Source: an uncultured Pedosphaera sp.
GTDB taxonomy: Bacteria > Verrucomicrobiota > Verrucomicrobiia > Limisphaerales > Pedosphaeraceae
Reading direction: 5' to 3'
DNA: 64,000 bases
NCBI GenBank assembly: GCA_903918755.1
Contig: CAIXFN010000101.1
Location: 1 to 64,000 of the forward strand
Part shown: positions 1 through 9,400 of the stretch, in pieces
Layout: each line of letters opens with the position of its first letter
Numbering within the stretch: the first letter of the stretch is position 1
Translations under genes and position numbers: made by a program
The notes under the pieces: generated by a model
Told to the model about the DNA's origin: nothing
The model's input: only the letters and a program-made list of their open reading frames with translations
Databases searched by the model: none

Positions 1-125
1 CGCACTAGCTGGGAAGTCGCAACGAAGAGTTCCTGAGGCGGCAAACAATGCGTTTCAAACACATCAACATATTAGCTTACTTATAGTATTAGGCGATACA
101 ATTATCGCGCTTTTTGACGATTATT

Positions 126-854
126 TCAACAGGCTGCTATGTCCAGCACGTTGGTGCTTAACCCGCTTGCCAGGCCGGTGTTTTTATTCAGAACATAGAG
201 TTGGTCATTTATCGCGGCATATAGCGTTCCATCCGGTCCGAAGGTCATGGCCGCAAACGGGCTGCTCATCGCGAGGCCGAGGGCGCCCACCGCCGTCAAA
301 CTGCCGCTGGTCTGGTTGATGGTGTATAAATTGGTCCCATCCTTTTTCAACGCATACAGCGTGTTACTGCTGTCGAACGCGAGTGCTGAAACTGGCTCGC
401 TCGTCGTTCCGATTCGTTGGGAAGTTCCGGCAATGAAATCAAAACTATAAAAATCATTGGCCGGGCTTCCGTTTGTATGCAGGGCCGAAGCGAGAAAACC
501 CGTCCCGTCATCGCGGAAGGCCAAATCTCCTTCACCAGCCAGGTTGGTCACGCCAATGTTGATGGACTGTCCCAACAATCCCGTGCCGGTAACGATTTCC
601 ACGATTTGATCCGTGTTTGGATTGAACGTGTAAAGACGCCCATAACGCGCGGCTATCCCATAACCAGAAACCGTGGCGTTTAATGGTCCCGCCAATGTTC
701 CTGCGCCATTGGTGGTATCAATGGCGATCAGCTGATTGGCAAAGAATGTGATGCCGTAAAGTGCGGGCGGCGCACTCTGAGCCTGGGCCACAACGCAGCC
801 GAGCCCCACAAATATCGACGCCATCGCGGCTGTCTGCCAAGTATTCTTGTTCAT
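126..854 (-). CDS. Secreted propeller-like protein
   Basis: This 242-aa protein starts at ATG and has a signal peptide (residues 1 to about 26, ending ...VVAQAQS). The rest consists of repeated short strands of the form 'LYGITF', 'LYTFNP', 'LYALKK', 'LYAAIND' and 'LYVLNK', spaced roughly 40 to 50 residues apart. That is the pattern of DUF4394/NHL-like beta-propeller blades. No catalytic motif is visible. It lies 25 nt downstream of the ferritin-like gene on the same strand with no promoter or hairpin between, so the two are probably co-transcribed. Both encode exported proteins and may act together outside the cytoplasm. The function is unknown; an extracellular binding or structural role is an inference. 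Confidence 0.75.
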   Translation of the reverse strand: MNKNTWQTAAMASIFVGLGCVVAQAQSAPPALYGITFFANQLIAIDTTNGAGTLAGPLNATVSGYGIAARYGRLYTFNPNTDQIVEIVTGTGLLGQSINIGVTNLAGEGDLAFRDDGTGFLASALHTNGSPANDFYSFDFIAGTSQRIGTTSEPVSALAFDSSNTLYALKKDGTNLYTINQTSGSLTAVGALGLAMSSPFAAMTFGPDGTLYAAINDQLYVLNKNTGLASGLSTNVLDIAAC

Positions 855-879
855 ATGATATAAAAAATGGGTGAAAGGT

Positions 880-1797
880 TTAATGAATTGTTCCGTTCAT
901 TCCGGCCGGATAGAATAGACCGGTGGACGCATTCGCCGCCCCGTAGGCAATATTCAGCACCTGCCTGGTCGTACGGGAAAAAACCAGACTGTTGGCGTCA
1001 GTCGGCACGAGGTTGGCCACTTGGTTGGGGCTCGTGCCACTGAGCACGCCTTGATCATCAGTCGCGCCAGACAACGAAGCGCGTAAGGCGGAAATTTTCG
1101 CAGTATAAGTCTGGGTCGTCGAGCCCATCTGGTAAAGGAGGGTCCGAATTATGGCGGCGTGGTAGGCTTCGACTCCTAAGATGCCAGCAGCTGCGGCCAG
1201 GTAATCCCGATTTGTTATCAAAGGGGCCGCACCATGGTAAGCCGTCACTCCGACGTCTTCAAAAATAAAGGCGCCAACCAGAAAGTTAGTGTCATTGGCA
1301 AAGGGATCGAAACTCGGCCCAATTCCGGCCGCCTGGGCGAGAGTGTTAAAGCTGTTAAGCAAATCGATGGACGGCATCGCCACGGGTTGCTCCCCCGCGC
1401 CGATTAAGGCGGTTCGCAGAAATTTAACATGATTAAGTTCGTCCGTCGCAATTTCCTGCGCATATTGCTGAATGGCTGGAACCGCAAATGGAACTTGCGG
1501 ATTGGGCTTGATCGTCACCGAGCCCTGCGTACCCGAACCCGAAATATCCACTCCCTGCGCTTGAATACTACCCCCGGTGGTCGCATAAATATAATACTGC
1601 GCCTCCAGGTATTCGAGATTAAGGGCGAAGTTCAGGACCGCCGCATCCTGCCCTGGTCCGTTGCCAGCACGGGCCTTCGGAACCAGTGTTCCAAGTGCTC
1701 CCAGGCTCAGCACTCCCGCTCCCATTGTCCGAAAGGCCGAACGACGGGTTCGTTTGGCTGCGATAATCTGCATCAAATCAGAATTTTGCGTTTTCAT
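880..1797 (-). CDS. Exported ferritin-like domain protein (desiccation-related family)
   Basis: This 305-aa protein opens with an Arg-rich stretch (AKRTRRSAF) and a hydrophobic segment ending ...PKARAG, consistent with a Tat-type export signal. The body matches the Ferritin_2 fold seen in desiccation-related proteins: a helix with '[14 protein letters not shown]', a second helix with '[17 protein letters not shown]', and a later helix pair with '[14 protein letters not shown]' and '[14 protein letters not shown]'. The E/H residues in these helices could bind a di-iron site, but family members differ in whether they bind metal. It is the first gene of a probable two-gene unit with the propeller-like gene downstream. 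Family assignment is fairly secure; the physiological role (stress or desiccation) is inferred only from the family name. Confidence 0.85.
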   Translation of the reverse strand: MKTQNSDLMQIIAAKRTRRSAFRTMGAGVLSLGALGTLVPKARAGNGPGQDAAVLNFALNLEYLEAQYYIYATTGGSIQAQGVDISGSGTQGSVTIKPNPQVPFAVPAIQQYAQEIATDELNHVKFLRTALIGAGEQPVAMPSIDLLNSFNTLAQAAGIGPSFDPFANDTNFLVGAFIFEDVGVTAYHGAAPLITNRDYLAAAAGILGVEAYHAAIIRTLLYQMGSTTQTYTAKISALRASLSGATDDQGVLSGTSPNQVANLVPTDANSLVFSRTTRQVLNIAYGAANASTGLFYPAGMNGTIH

Positions 1798-1850
1798 AGT
1801 TTAGGTAATTGTGCTTACTTGATTAATGGGTTTTCCATTGCAAGAACCAT

Positions 1851-1856
1851 ATTATA
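1851..1856 (-). promoter_or_regulatory. Candidate -10 element for the ferritin-like gene
   Basis: On the minus strand this hexamer reads TATAAT, a perfect sigma-70-type -10 box, 54 nt upstream of the ATG. No good -35 is found at 16 to 18 nt; TTTACG occurs at 21 nt. The surrounding 100 bp are clearly more AT-rich than the genes. I take it as a plausible promoter only. Confidence 0.35.
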
Positions 1857-1989
1857 GTGTGCGAACGCATTCTATACCGTAAACACCCTACGGAACAGAG
1901 AGGAAGTGCTTAAACGCCAAGAGGCCAGTGCAGGTTCCAAGAAGATGCAGCGGATTGCCACAGGGGTTCTCCCACCGAGGCGCCACCTC

Positions 1990-2862
1990 TCAATGCCGGT
2001 CAATAAAGGCGGCTACATCCTGCAACACGGGCGCAAGCCATTGATACGGCCACACCAGTGCCACCACTACCGAGGCATGACCGCATTTGGCGTAAGTGAC
2101 GTATTCTACTTCGCCACCTGATTGGCGGATGCGCGCCGCGAGGTTAACCGCGTTGGAAGGTGCCACGATCGCATCTTGCAAACCCTGGACCAGCAGCATT
2201 GGCGGTTCCGTGCCGTCCGCAAAAGTGATCGGTTCAATCTCAGGATTGATGGCTGTCTGGTTCGTTCCCATCCCGAACACGGGCCGGTCCCGCGGATTGG
2301 GCGTGAAATCATAAGGGCCTGCCAGCGTGGCGGATGCGCTTATGATACTGCGATCCAACCCCAAATCCTTGAGATAGTGGCCGTCCAACGTGAGCAGCGC
2401 GGCAATGTGCGAGCCAGCTGAATGTCCCATCAAATAAAGGTGGTTCACGTCGCCACCAAAGGTGGCAATATTATTCCGCACCCAGCATACCGCCGAGGCA
2501 CCATCCTCGACGAATCCCGGGAAAATCACCGCCGGATAAACGCGGTAGTTGGGAAGCACCACGATGAATCCGCGCGAGGTCAACGCCTGAGCAACGAAAC
2601 GGTAATCCGTCTTGCTGCCTTCGCGCCAGGAACCGCCATAAAAGAAAATCACCACTTTCGCATTCGGCGCCATTGGTTTGGGAATATATACATCCAGTTT
2701 TTGACGCGGATCGGAACCGTAGGAAATATTTGTGGTGCGGATATAACCCCGGTGCGAAACCGTGGCGTTAAGCAGTTGCAAGCCGGTGCAGCCCGTCAGC
2801 CAAAACGCTGACGCCGGCAGCAACAGGACTAACAGTGAATCCAGCATGCTCTTGATTTTCAA
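1990..2862 (-). CDS. Alpha/beta hydrolase lipoprotein (esterase)
   Basis: This 290-aa protein carries a lipobox (LTGC, Cys25) after a hydrophobic signal, so it is probably an anchored lipoprotein. The alpha/beta-hydrolase core shows the oxyanion-hole motif YGGSW (75-79), the nucleophile elbow GHSAG with Ser148, and a late KCGHAS motif that probably supplies the catalytic His. These are features of the BD-FAE/carboxylesterase group; the substrate is not known. The start is TTG: AGGAG lies 7 nt upstream, and the first two nucleotides after it overlap the stop of the DoxX gene as TTGA, which supports translational coupling. It is the second gene of a DoxX-hydrolase pair. Confidence 0.85.
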   Translation of the reverse strand: MKIKSMLDSLLVLLLPASAFWLTGCTGLQLLNATVSHRGYIRTTNISYGSDPRQKLDVYIPKPMAPNAKVVIFFYGGSWREGSKTDYRFVAQALTSRGFIVVLPNYRVYPAVIFPGFVEDGASAVCWVRNNIATFGGDVNHLYLMGHSAGSHIAALLTLDGHYLKDLGLDRSIISASATLAGPYDFTPNPRDRPVFGMGTNQTAINPEIEPITFADGTEPPMLLVQGLQDAIVAPSNAVNLAARIRQSGGEVEYVTYAKCGHASVVVALVWPYQWLAPVLQDVAAFIDRH

Positions 2863-3260
2863 TGCGGAACTCCTGAAAGGATTTGTGTCTGGTTAGATTG
2901 CCGGATTGCCACAAACCAGACCCAGGCGATGATGACACCTTGCAAGGGCAGACGCACCCACAAAAGCCATACCGCAATATGAATTTCACCAGAATGTTGG
3001 AGCATGGAAATGTTCGCAGGGAGAACCGCGAATAGAAGCGCGATCAATCCCCAGCCCGCGGTGCGGCGGAATGGACGGATTAATAAGCCCACGCCACCCG
3101 CGATTTCGGCCACGCCGCTGATCGCCACCCAGAATTCAGGAAAGCGAAAATATCGCGGCATGATGCGAATATACAAATCTGGCCACAAGAAATGAAGAGT
3201 TCCGGCCACGACGAAAAAAATGACCGCCAGCCAGCGCAACGATGTTCGGATTAATTCCAC
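2859..3260 (-). CDS. DoxX-like membrane protein
   Basis: This 133-aa protein has four hydrophobic helices (about residues 8-25, 43-63, 69-88 and 95-118) and the Gly-rich 'AEIAGGVGLLI' segment of the DoxX/MauE family. DoxX-type proteins are inner-membrane proteins of varied or unknown function, some linked to thiol or quinone redox. The start is GTG, the only plausible start before the first helix. Its stop overlaps the start of the esterase lipoprotein by 4 nt, so the two form an operon. It is divergent from the second esterase, with a 237-nt spacer that should hold promoters for both directions. Confidence 0.8.
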   Translation of the reverse strand: MELIRTSLRWLAVIFFVVAGTLHFLWPDLYIRIMPRYFRFPEFWVAISGVAEIAGGVGLLIRPFRRTAGWGLIALLFAVLPANISMLQHSGEIHIAVWLLWVRLPLQGVIIAWVWFVAIRQSNQTQILSGVPH

Positions 3261-3497
3261 CTCTGAAGGTAATGCACTTTTTCCTCCCCCGGGAATTAAT
3301 TTATTGGGATGGCTTTTTCAGAGCAGAAGAGGGTTCACACTGGACCGCATGGTCGACGAGCGGCTGCCACTTGATTTTGGGTGGGGAAAACACCCTATAG
3401 CAAGGCCGCGATTTTATGAATATGGTAAATGCTCTCAGAAAGAGACATTTCTGCCAGCGATTATTGCGCCATCTCAGGCGGAAGTGGTCACTGCAAA

Positions 3498-4544
3498 ATG
3501 AAGACAATTATGAAAGCATTTCTTACTGTCGCCGCCATGGCACCATCCACTGCCAGGAGTTTTCAGGCGCAAGCACCACAGGAAGCTAACGCGCAAATGC
3601 AAGCCGTGCTTGATCAGCTCTTGGTCTTGGGTGGTAAGCCGATTGAGCAACTAACCCCACAGGAAGCGCGGCGTCAACCCACGCCGGCGGACGCGGTTAG
3701 AGCGCTTTTAATAAAGAGGGGGCGGGGCAGCGAGCCGGAGCCGGTGGCAAGAATAGAAGACAAATTCATCCCCGGTCCAGGCGGTGATATTGAGATCCGC
3801 ATTTACACCCCCGACGGTGTTGGACCTTTTCCGGTGATCCTCTATATTCACGGCGGCGGTTGGGTGATAGCCGACCTCAACGTTTACGATTCCTCGCCGC
3901 GCGCGCTTGCCAACGCGGCGAAAGCTGTAGTGATCTCGACTCATTACCGACTCGCGCCCGAATATCCCTTTCCGGCGTCGCACGAAGATACTTTTGCAGC
4001 GTACCGATGGGCGCTTGACAATGCCAAGACCTTCAATGGCAATGCGAATCGAGTTGCGGTTGTCGGTGAAAGCGCTGGCGGTAACATGGCCGCGTCCATT
4101 TGCTTGATGGCGCGTGAACAGAGCGTCCCGGCCCCCGTATATCAAGTTCTCATCTATCCCGTCGTCGGCACGGACGAGAAGACTCCCAGCTTTCAGGAAA
4201 ATGCCAACGCGAAGCCGCTCAGCAAGGCGATGATGGAGTGGTTCGGCAAGCACGAATTCCAAAAACGTCAAGACAGGCAAGATCCGCGCATTGATTTGTT
4301 GAACGCAAATCTGCGCGGGTTGCCACCGGCCACGATCATCACGGCCCAAATTGATCCCTTGCGTTCGGGCGGCAGAATGCTCGCGGACAGACTCAAAGCC
4401 GCCGGAGTGAAGGTGGTTTACAAAAATTACGATGGGGTGACACATGAGTTTTTCGGCATGGCTGCAGTGCTGGATGAAAGCAAGGAGGCCATTAAACTCG
4501 CGGCAGAGGATCTGCTGAAAGCTTTTAAGCTAGCCGCCAATTAA
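3498..4544 (+). CDS. Secreted alpha/beta hydrolase, HSL-type esterase
   Basis: I place the start at the ATG giving MKTIMKAFLT, because it begins a signal peptide (cleavage near SFQAQA) while upstream codons are not signal-like; this gives 348 aa. The sequence has the full hormone-sensitive-lipase set: HGGGW (118-122) oxyanion motif, GESAGGN with nucleophile Ser192, Asp286 in 'QIDPLRSGG' and His316 in 'GVTHEFFG'. Members hydrolyse short-chain esters; the natural substrate cannot be told. A Gly/Ala/Gln-rich leader of about 70 residues precedes the core. It is transcribed away from the DoxX-esterase pair, so the locus holds two exported esterases of different subfamilies. Confidence 0.88.
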   Translation: MKTIMKAFLTVAAMAPSTARSFQAQAPQEANAQMQAVLDQLLVLGGKPIEQLTPQEARRQPTPADAVRALLIKRGRGSEPEPVARIEDKFIPGPGGDIEIRIYTPDGVGPFPVILYIHGGGWVIADLNVYDSSPRALANAAKAVVISTHYRLAPEYPFPASHEDTFAAYRWALDNAKTFNGNANRVAVVGESAGGNMAASICLMAREQSVPAPVYQVLIYPVVGTDEKTPSFQENANAKPLSKAMMEWFGKHEFQKRQDRQDPRIDLLNANLRGLPPATIITAQIDPLRSGGRMLADRLKAAGVKVVYKNYDGVTHEFFGMAAVLDESKEAIKLAAEDLLKAFKLAAN

Positions 4545-5258
4545 AAGGTAAGGTTGGTCGCGAGAATCTTGTGGACTCGGGATTGGCAATCGATTGATTT
4601 GGGGCGGTACCGGCTAATGGGGGCTCCTGCCTCATCAGATGCGGAAAATGCATCGATGATATGCCCATAGCCTTTACTGACACCTTTTCGACGTGCTATC
4701 CGGTCTGAGGCAATTCTCCCTGGCGTTGGGCTGCCGGCGGGTTTGGATATCAGGCTGTAAGCAACTAACAGTCCGTCCCCAGCAGGAGAAAGTGGAGCAA
4801 AAGTTCTTGCTGGTTTCGCTTCCGAATTTGACCGGATGAACAGGATTATCCCCGCGTCGCCCATAGGGCTTCCGTCTTCGCTGGCAGCTACGCCGGACAG
4901 GATGCAGGGCAGGGAGGACGGGAGGCAGAGGTCGGTTGAGCCGCCAGGCTTTCACGTGCGTTGTCTGCGTAATGGATGCACGGAAGCATCACCCCAGTTG
5001 GAGGATGGGTATTGATGGGGGGATATCCGGCGCGTGATGAGCGGGGGGGAGCAGCGAAGTCAGAGCCTCCCTACGTCGCCAAGAGGCTATGCAGGGCAGG
5101 CGTCAGCTTCTGCTACCATGGGTTGGTCTGGCGCACAGGGGCGAACGCCACGCATGTCGCGAGATTCTTGGTCCCTGTAGGCGCGGGTTCGGAGGACTAA
5201 ATGGCAAAGCCCCAGCCTGGCTTTGGTGGATGGGGGCAAAGGCGGACGATGCGGAACG
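4545..5258. other. 714-bp spacer without a convincing gene
   Basis: Short open frames occur on both strands (the longest, 107 codons at 4541-4864 minus), but none shows a domain, signal peptide or ribosome-binding site, and the longest overlaps the end of the esterase gene. Part of the spacer (4828-4851) reads TTGACCGGATGAACAGGATT followed by ATCC, which resembles the 'GGAT(G/T)AACAGGATT' intergenic repeat I recall from many environmental bacteria. The spacer may be a decayed gene or repeat remnant. The flanking genes converge on it, so no promoter is required here. Confidence 0.5.
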
Positions 5259-6191
5259 CTATTTGGTCTTGCGCAGGTAGATGGCCGCGGGACGGTCTTC
5301 GGCGCCGGGCCAAAGAGAGGACAGCACACTGCGGTGTTCCCGCCAGAGCAGATGCACGGGGAGGATGACTTCCCAGGTGTCGCCGCCACTGATCAGGCAT
5401 TCCAGGGCGTATTGCTCGTTGTTGGCGCCGCGATTCGGATGATCGCCCACCAGCCATTCCCCCGGATAGTCATACGGGGTGAAAATATCGTGGACGTGGA
5501 CGTACACGCCGCGCTGGAGCGAGGGCAGGATGCGCAGCAATTCGTATTCAACGTCGTTCTGGACCTTGAGGATGTGACTGGTATCGATGAACAGCAGGTC
5601 TCCGTCTTCGAGTTTTTGAAAAAGGGGAACGGGCACCTGTTCGACCTTTTTTACGATCAATTCGCCCGGCAATTGGAGTTCCTTGAGGTGGGGGCCGGGA
5701 AAGGGTTCGATGAACCGGGATTCGCAGGGGTGACCCTCCGCCAGATTTTTCGCCAGCGCGGCGGTGCTGGTCCGCGTGCTGTAGCCGCAACCCACTTCGA
5801 TGTAGCGGCGGGGTTTCAGCCGCCGGATCATCGTGTAAAGTGCGGCGGTGTCAAAAGAGGGATAGGTCATGCTCCACGTGACCGAGCCGGTCCGGGGATC
5901 ATGGGGAAAGGACTCCAATTCGCCGGCGAAGGCCGCCAGTTCGCGGGTCAAGCGCAGAGCCGACGGGACGTTCAGATTGATTCCGGGCAACGGGCGGGGC
6001 AACTGGAGGCGGGCCACATCCACTTCGGCCGGGTCGGGGAAGGGATTGTAGAAAACCCGGGGATAGACCTGGAAACCGGCGCGTTCGGCGTAGTTTGGAT
6101 GGTCAAAGAAAGCCTTCAGGAACCCGCGGGCAACCGCGGGAGGGAGGGCGCCGACACCGGCATTGAATAATTTGCGCAACTGGCCTCGCAT
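5259..6191 (-). CDS. Class I SAM-dependent methyltransferase (Methyltransf_24 type)
   Basis: This 310-aa protein has the SAM-binding motif I 'YIEVGCGYST' (about residues 130-139), an acidic motif near 'SRFIEPFPG', 'LLFIDTSHIL' (motif IV region) and 'VYVHVHDIF'. This set is typical of the Methyltransf_24 class often found in glycan, lipopolysaccharide or secondary-metabolite loci. The N-terminal 100 residues ('PALPPAVARGFL...PLPGINLN') are a family-typical extension. An AGGA lies 8 nt before the ATG. No neighbouring gene identifies the acceptor; the gene stands alone between two spacers. Confidence 0.85.
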   Translation of the reverse strand: MRGQLRKLFNAGVGALPPAVARGFLKAFFDHPNYAERAGFQVYPRVFYNPFPDPAEVDVARLQLPRPLPGINLNVPSALRLTRELAAFAGELESFPHDPRTGSVTWSMTYPSFDTAALYTMIRRLKPRRYIEVGCGYSTRTSTAALAKNLAEGHPCESRFIEPFPGPHLKELQLPGELIVKKVEQVPVPLFQKLEDGDLLFIDTSHILKVQNDVEYELLRILPSLQRGVYVHVHDIFTPYDYPGEWLVGDHPNRGANNEQYALECLISGGDTWEVILPVHLLWREHRSVLSSLWPGAEDRPAAIYLRKTK

Positions 6192-6430
6192 CAGAGAGAT
6201 CCTGTTCCGTTAGCCACCCTTCCGGCGCGGCGGATTTCCATTACCCGGCTATTCATGGGGGCGGATTGTTTCCGCAATGCGGGCGGAAGGCCAGCCTAAA
6301 ATCGGGTGGCTTTTCCCCGCTGAATCTGAATGAGGGATGCCGGTGAATCGTCCAAAAACCTAAATTAAGCAACCTCCGGGGATCGTGAAAGCTGGCGCGG
6401 TGGCGCAATTTTGCTGACGATTCCCGGATA

Positions 6431-9400
6431 ATGTCCCAAAGTCTGTTTATGCGATTCAACTTGCCCCGTGCCCGGGCCGCCGTCTTCCTTTTGGTGGCCG
6501 GTTTTGCCCTGCTACCGTTTCACCGCACCCGCGCTGCCGACACCCAACCCATCCGGGCGTTGCTGATATGTGGCGGTTGTTGCCACGATTACGCCCACCA
6601 AAAGAAAATTTTGACGGAGGGAATCTCCGCCCGGGCGAATGTCGAGTGGACGATTGTCCACGAGGGGGATGGTTCGACGTCGCACAAAATGAGCATTTAT
6701 AACGACCCGGATTGGGCGAAGGGTTTCGACGTGGTGGTGCACGATGAATGCTTCGCGGATGTGACTGACGAGGCCTTTGTGGAGGGCATTTTGAAGCCGC
6801 ACCGGGCCGGATTGCCGGCGGTGAACCTGCATTGCGCCATGCACTGCTACCGGGTGAGTTTTGAGAAGTACAAGGGCTGGTTTGAATTCACCGGGATCGA
6901 CACCCGGTTTCACGGGGCGCAATTGCCGATCGATTTGAGTTTCGTGGACCACCAGCATCCGATCACCCAGGGTCTGGCCGACTGGCGCACGATCAATGAG
7001 GAATTGTACAATGCCCGCGAAGTTTTTCCGACGGTCACGCCGCTGGTTTACGGGGCGCAGGGCAAGGACAAAAACCTACTGGCCTGGGCCAATAACTATC
7101 ATGGAACCCGTGTTTTTAGCACGACGCTCGGGCACAACAACGAAACGGTGGCGGACGCCCGTTACCTCGACCTGGTGACCCGCGGTTTGCTGTGGTCCGT
7201 GGGCAAGCTCAACGCCGATTACCAGCACCCGGCCAAACGGGTGTTGGCCGAGGTGAAGCCGGGCAAGATGGTGATGGCCCCGATCAATCTGGCGTTGCAG
7301 AAACCGGCGACGGCGTCGGGTTCGCAAGACGGCCATGCGCCCGGCGACGCCGTGGATGGCGACGGCGACACCCGCTGGTGCGCGCCGGACGGGGGCAACG
7401 GTTACTGGTGGCAGGTGGACCTGCAAAAGCCGGAAGCCCTGACCGGTTGCCGGATTCAGTGGGAGCAGGACGGGGCCGCGTACCAATACAAGATCGAAGG
7501 TTCCGCGGATGCGAATTCCTGGCGTTTGCTGGCGGAGGAAAAAGGCGGGAGCCGGCCGCAGGCGGATACGCACCGTTTCAAGGCCGAGGGGATTCGTTAT
7601 GTGCGGGTGACGGTGAACCGGGCGGCCGACGGGGCTTGGGCCAGCTTTTTTGAGTGCGAGGTTCTGGGCACGCAAATGGTTCCCACGAGCGCGACGCGGG
7701 CCGCCGCCAGCGATCCGCGGTTGGGAGAGGTCAAGGTGCCGGCCGGCTTTGAAAAGACCCTGTTTGCCGGCCCGCCGGACATCAGTTATCCGACGTGTAT
7801 TTCTGCGTCGCCCAGCGGGGAAGTGTTTGTGGGGGTGGATCAAAACGGTTCCCTGGACGCGAAGCCGGACCGGGGTTGGGTGGTTCGCTGCCTGGACACC
7901 GACGGGGACGGGGTGGCCGACAAGTTCAATATTTTCGCGAAGATGGACAGCCCGCGCGGGATCGTGTTCGACCACAACACGCTGTATGTGATGCACCCGC
8001 CCGTCCTGGAGGCCTATTATGATGACAATGGGGATGGGGTGGCGGACCGGTCCGAGGTGCTGGTGAGTGGGCTCGCGCATGATTTGAAATTCCGGGGCGC
8101 GGATCATACTTGCAACGGCGTCCGCATGGGTATCGACGGCTGGTTGTACATCGCCTTGGGAGATTATGGCGCCATCCACGCGGTGGCCAAGGACGGTAGC
8201 GAACTGCAGGTGCATGGGGGTGGCATTGTCCGGGTGCGTCCGGACGGCACGGAACTGGAGTTGGTGGTGCAGGGCACGCGCAACATCTATGACGTGGCGA
8301 TCGACCCGCTGATGAACATTTTCACCTGCGACAACACCAACGACGGGGATGATTGGAATGTGCGGCTGACCCACATGATCCCAACCGGGATGTATGGTTA
8401 TCCGTCATTGTTCCGAAATTTTTCGGATGAAATGATTCCCACCATGGTTGATTACGGCGGCGGATCGCCGACTGGGTCGTTGTTTCTGGATGAACCGGGT
8501 TTTCCCGGCGGCTACGGTTATGGGTTATACACCTGCCAATGGGGTTGGAACACGGTCACCCGGCATCCGCTCACTCCGGCCGGCGCGAGTTTTCAGGCGC
8601 CCAGCAAGGATACCTTTATTGGCATGACCCGCCCGACAGGGATTGATGCCGACGGCCAGGGTAGTGTTTACGCGGCCAGTTGGAAGGGGGCGACCTTTAA
8701 TTATTCCGGTCCGAACGTGGGTTATATCGCGCGCGTGACGCCGGCGAATCTCAAGCCCGCGCCGTTTCCGGATTTTGCCAAAACTTCGGACGAACAGTTG
8801 CTGGGCCACCTGGCTTCCCCCAGCGCGGTCTGGCGGTTGCACATCCAGCGGGAAATCCTGCGGCGGGGGACGAAGCCGGTCTTCCTGACGGGCCTCGAGC
8901 GGCTGGCAGCGGGAACCGCGGGTTTGCCCGTGCGCGTCGCGGCGATTTTCACCCTCAAGCAATTGGGCGGTGTGGCGGCGCAGGAAGCGCTGCTGCGATT
9001 GCTCCGCCAGGATAGCCTGCGCCAGTATGCGCTCAAGGCGCTGGCCGATCGCAAGCCGGAGGCGGCCAAACTGCCGAGCCAGGCTTTTGTGGACGGTTTG
9101 ATGGACTCCAATCCGGCCGTGCGGTTGCAGGCGGTGATCGCGTTGGATCGTTTGGGCCGGGGGGAGGCCGCCGCGGCGATCCTGCCGCTGCTGGCAGATG
9201 GCGATGGGGCGGTCGCGCACGTGGCCTTCCGCGCGCTGGTGGCGCTGAAGGCTTCCGACGTCTGCTTCCAGGCGCTGGACCAATCCAAAACGGCCCTGAT
9301 TCCCGGAGCCACCCGGGTCCTGCGCAATCTGCATGAGCCCAAAGTGGTGGCCGGACTTTTGGAACGGTTGCAAAGTTCGGACATGGCGGCTGGGCGGCGG

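Noticed and set aside
4541-4864. 107-codon minus-strand frame in the long spacer
   Set aside because: It overlaps the end of the esterase gene, lacks a Shine-Dalgarno and shows no domain; at best a relic.
7076-8374. 432-codon antisense frame inside the dehydrogenase fusion gene
   Set aside because: Same composition effect; His/Pro/Arg-rich with no domain.
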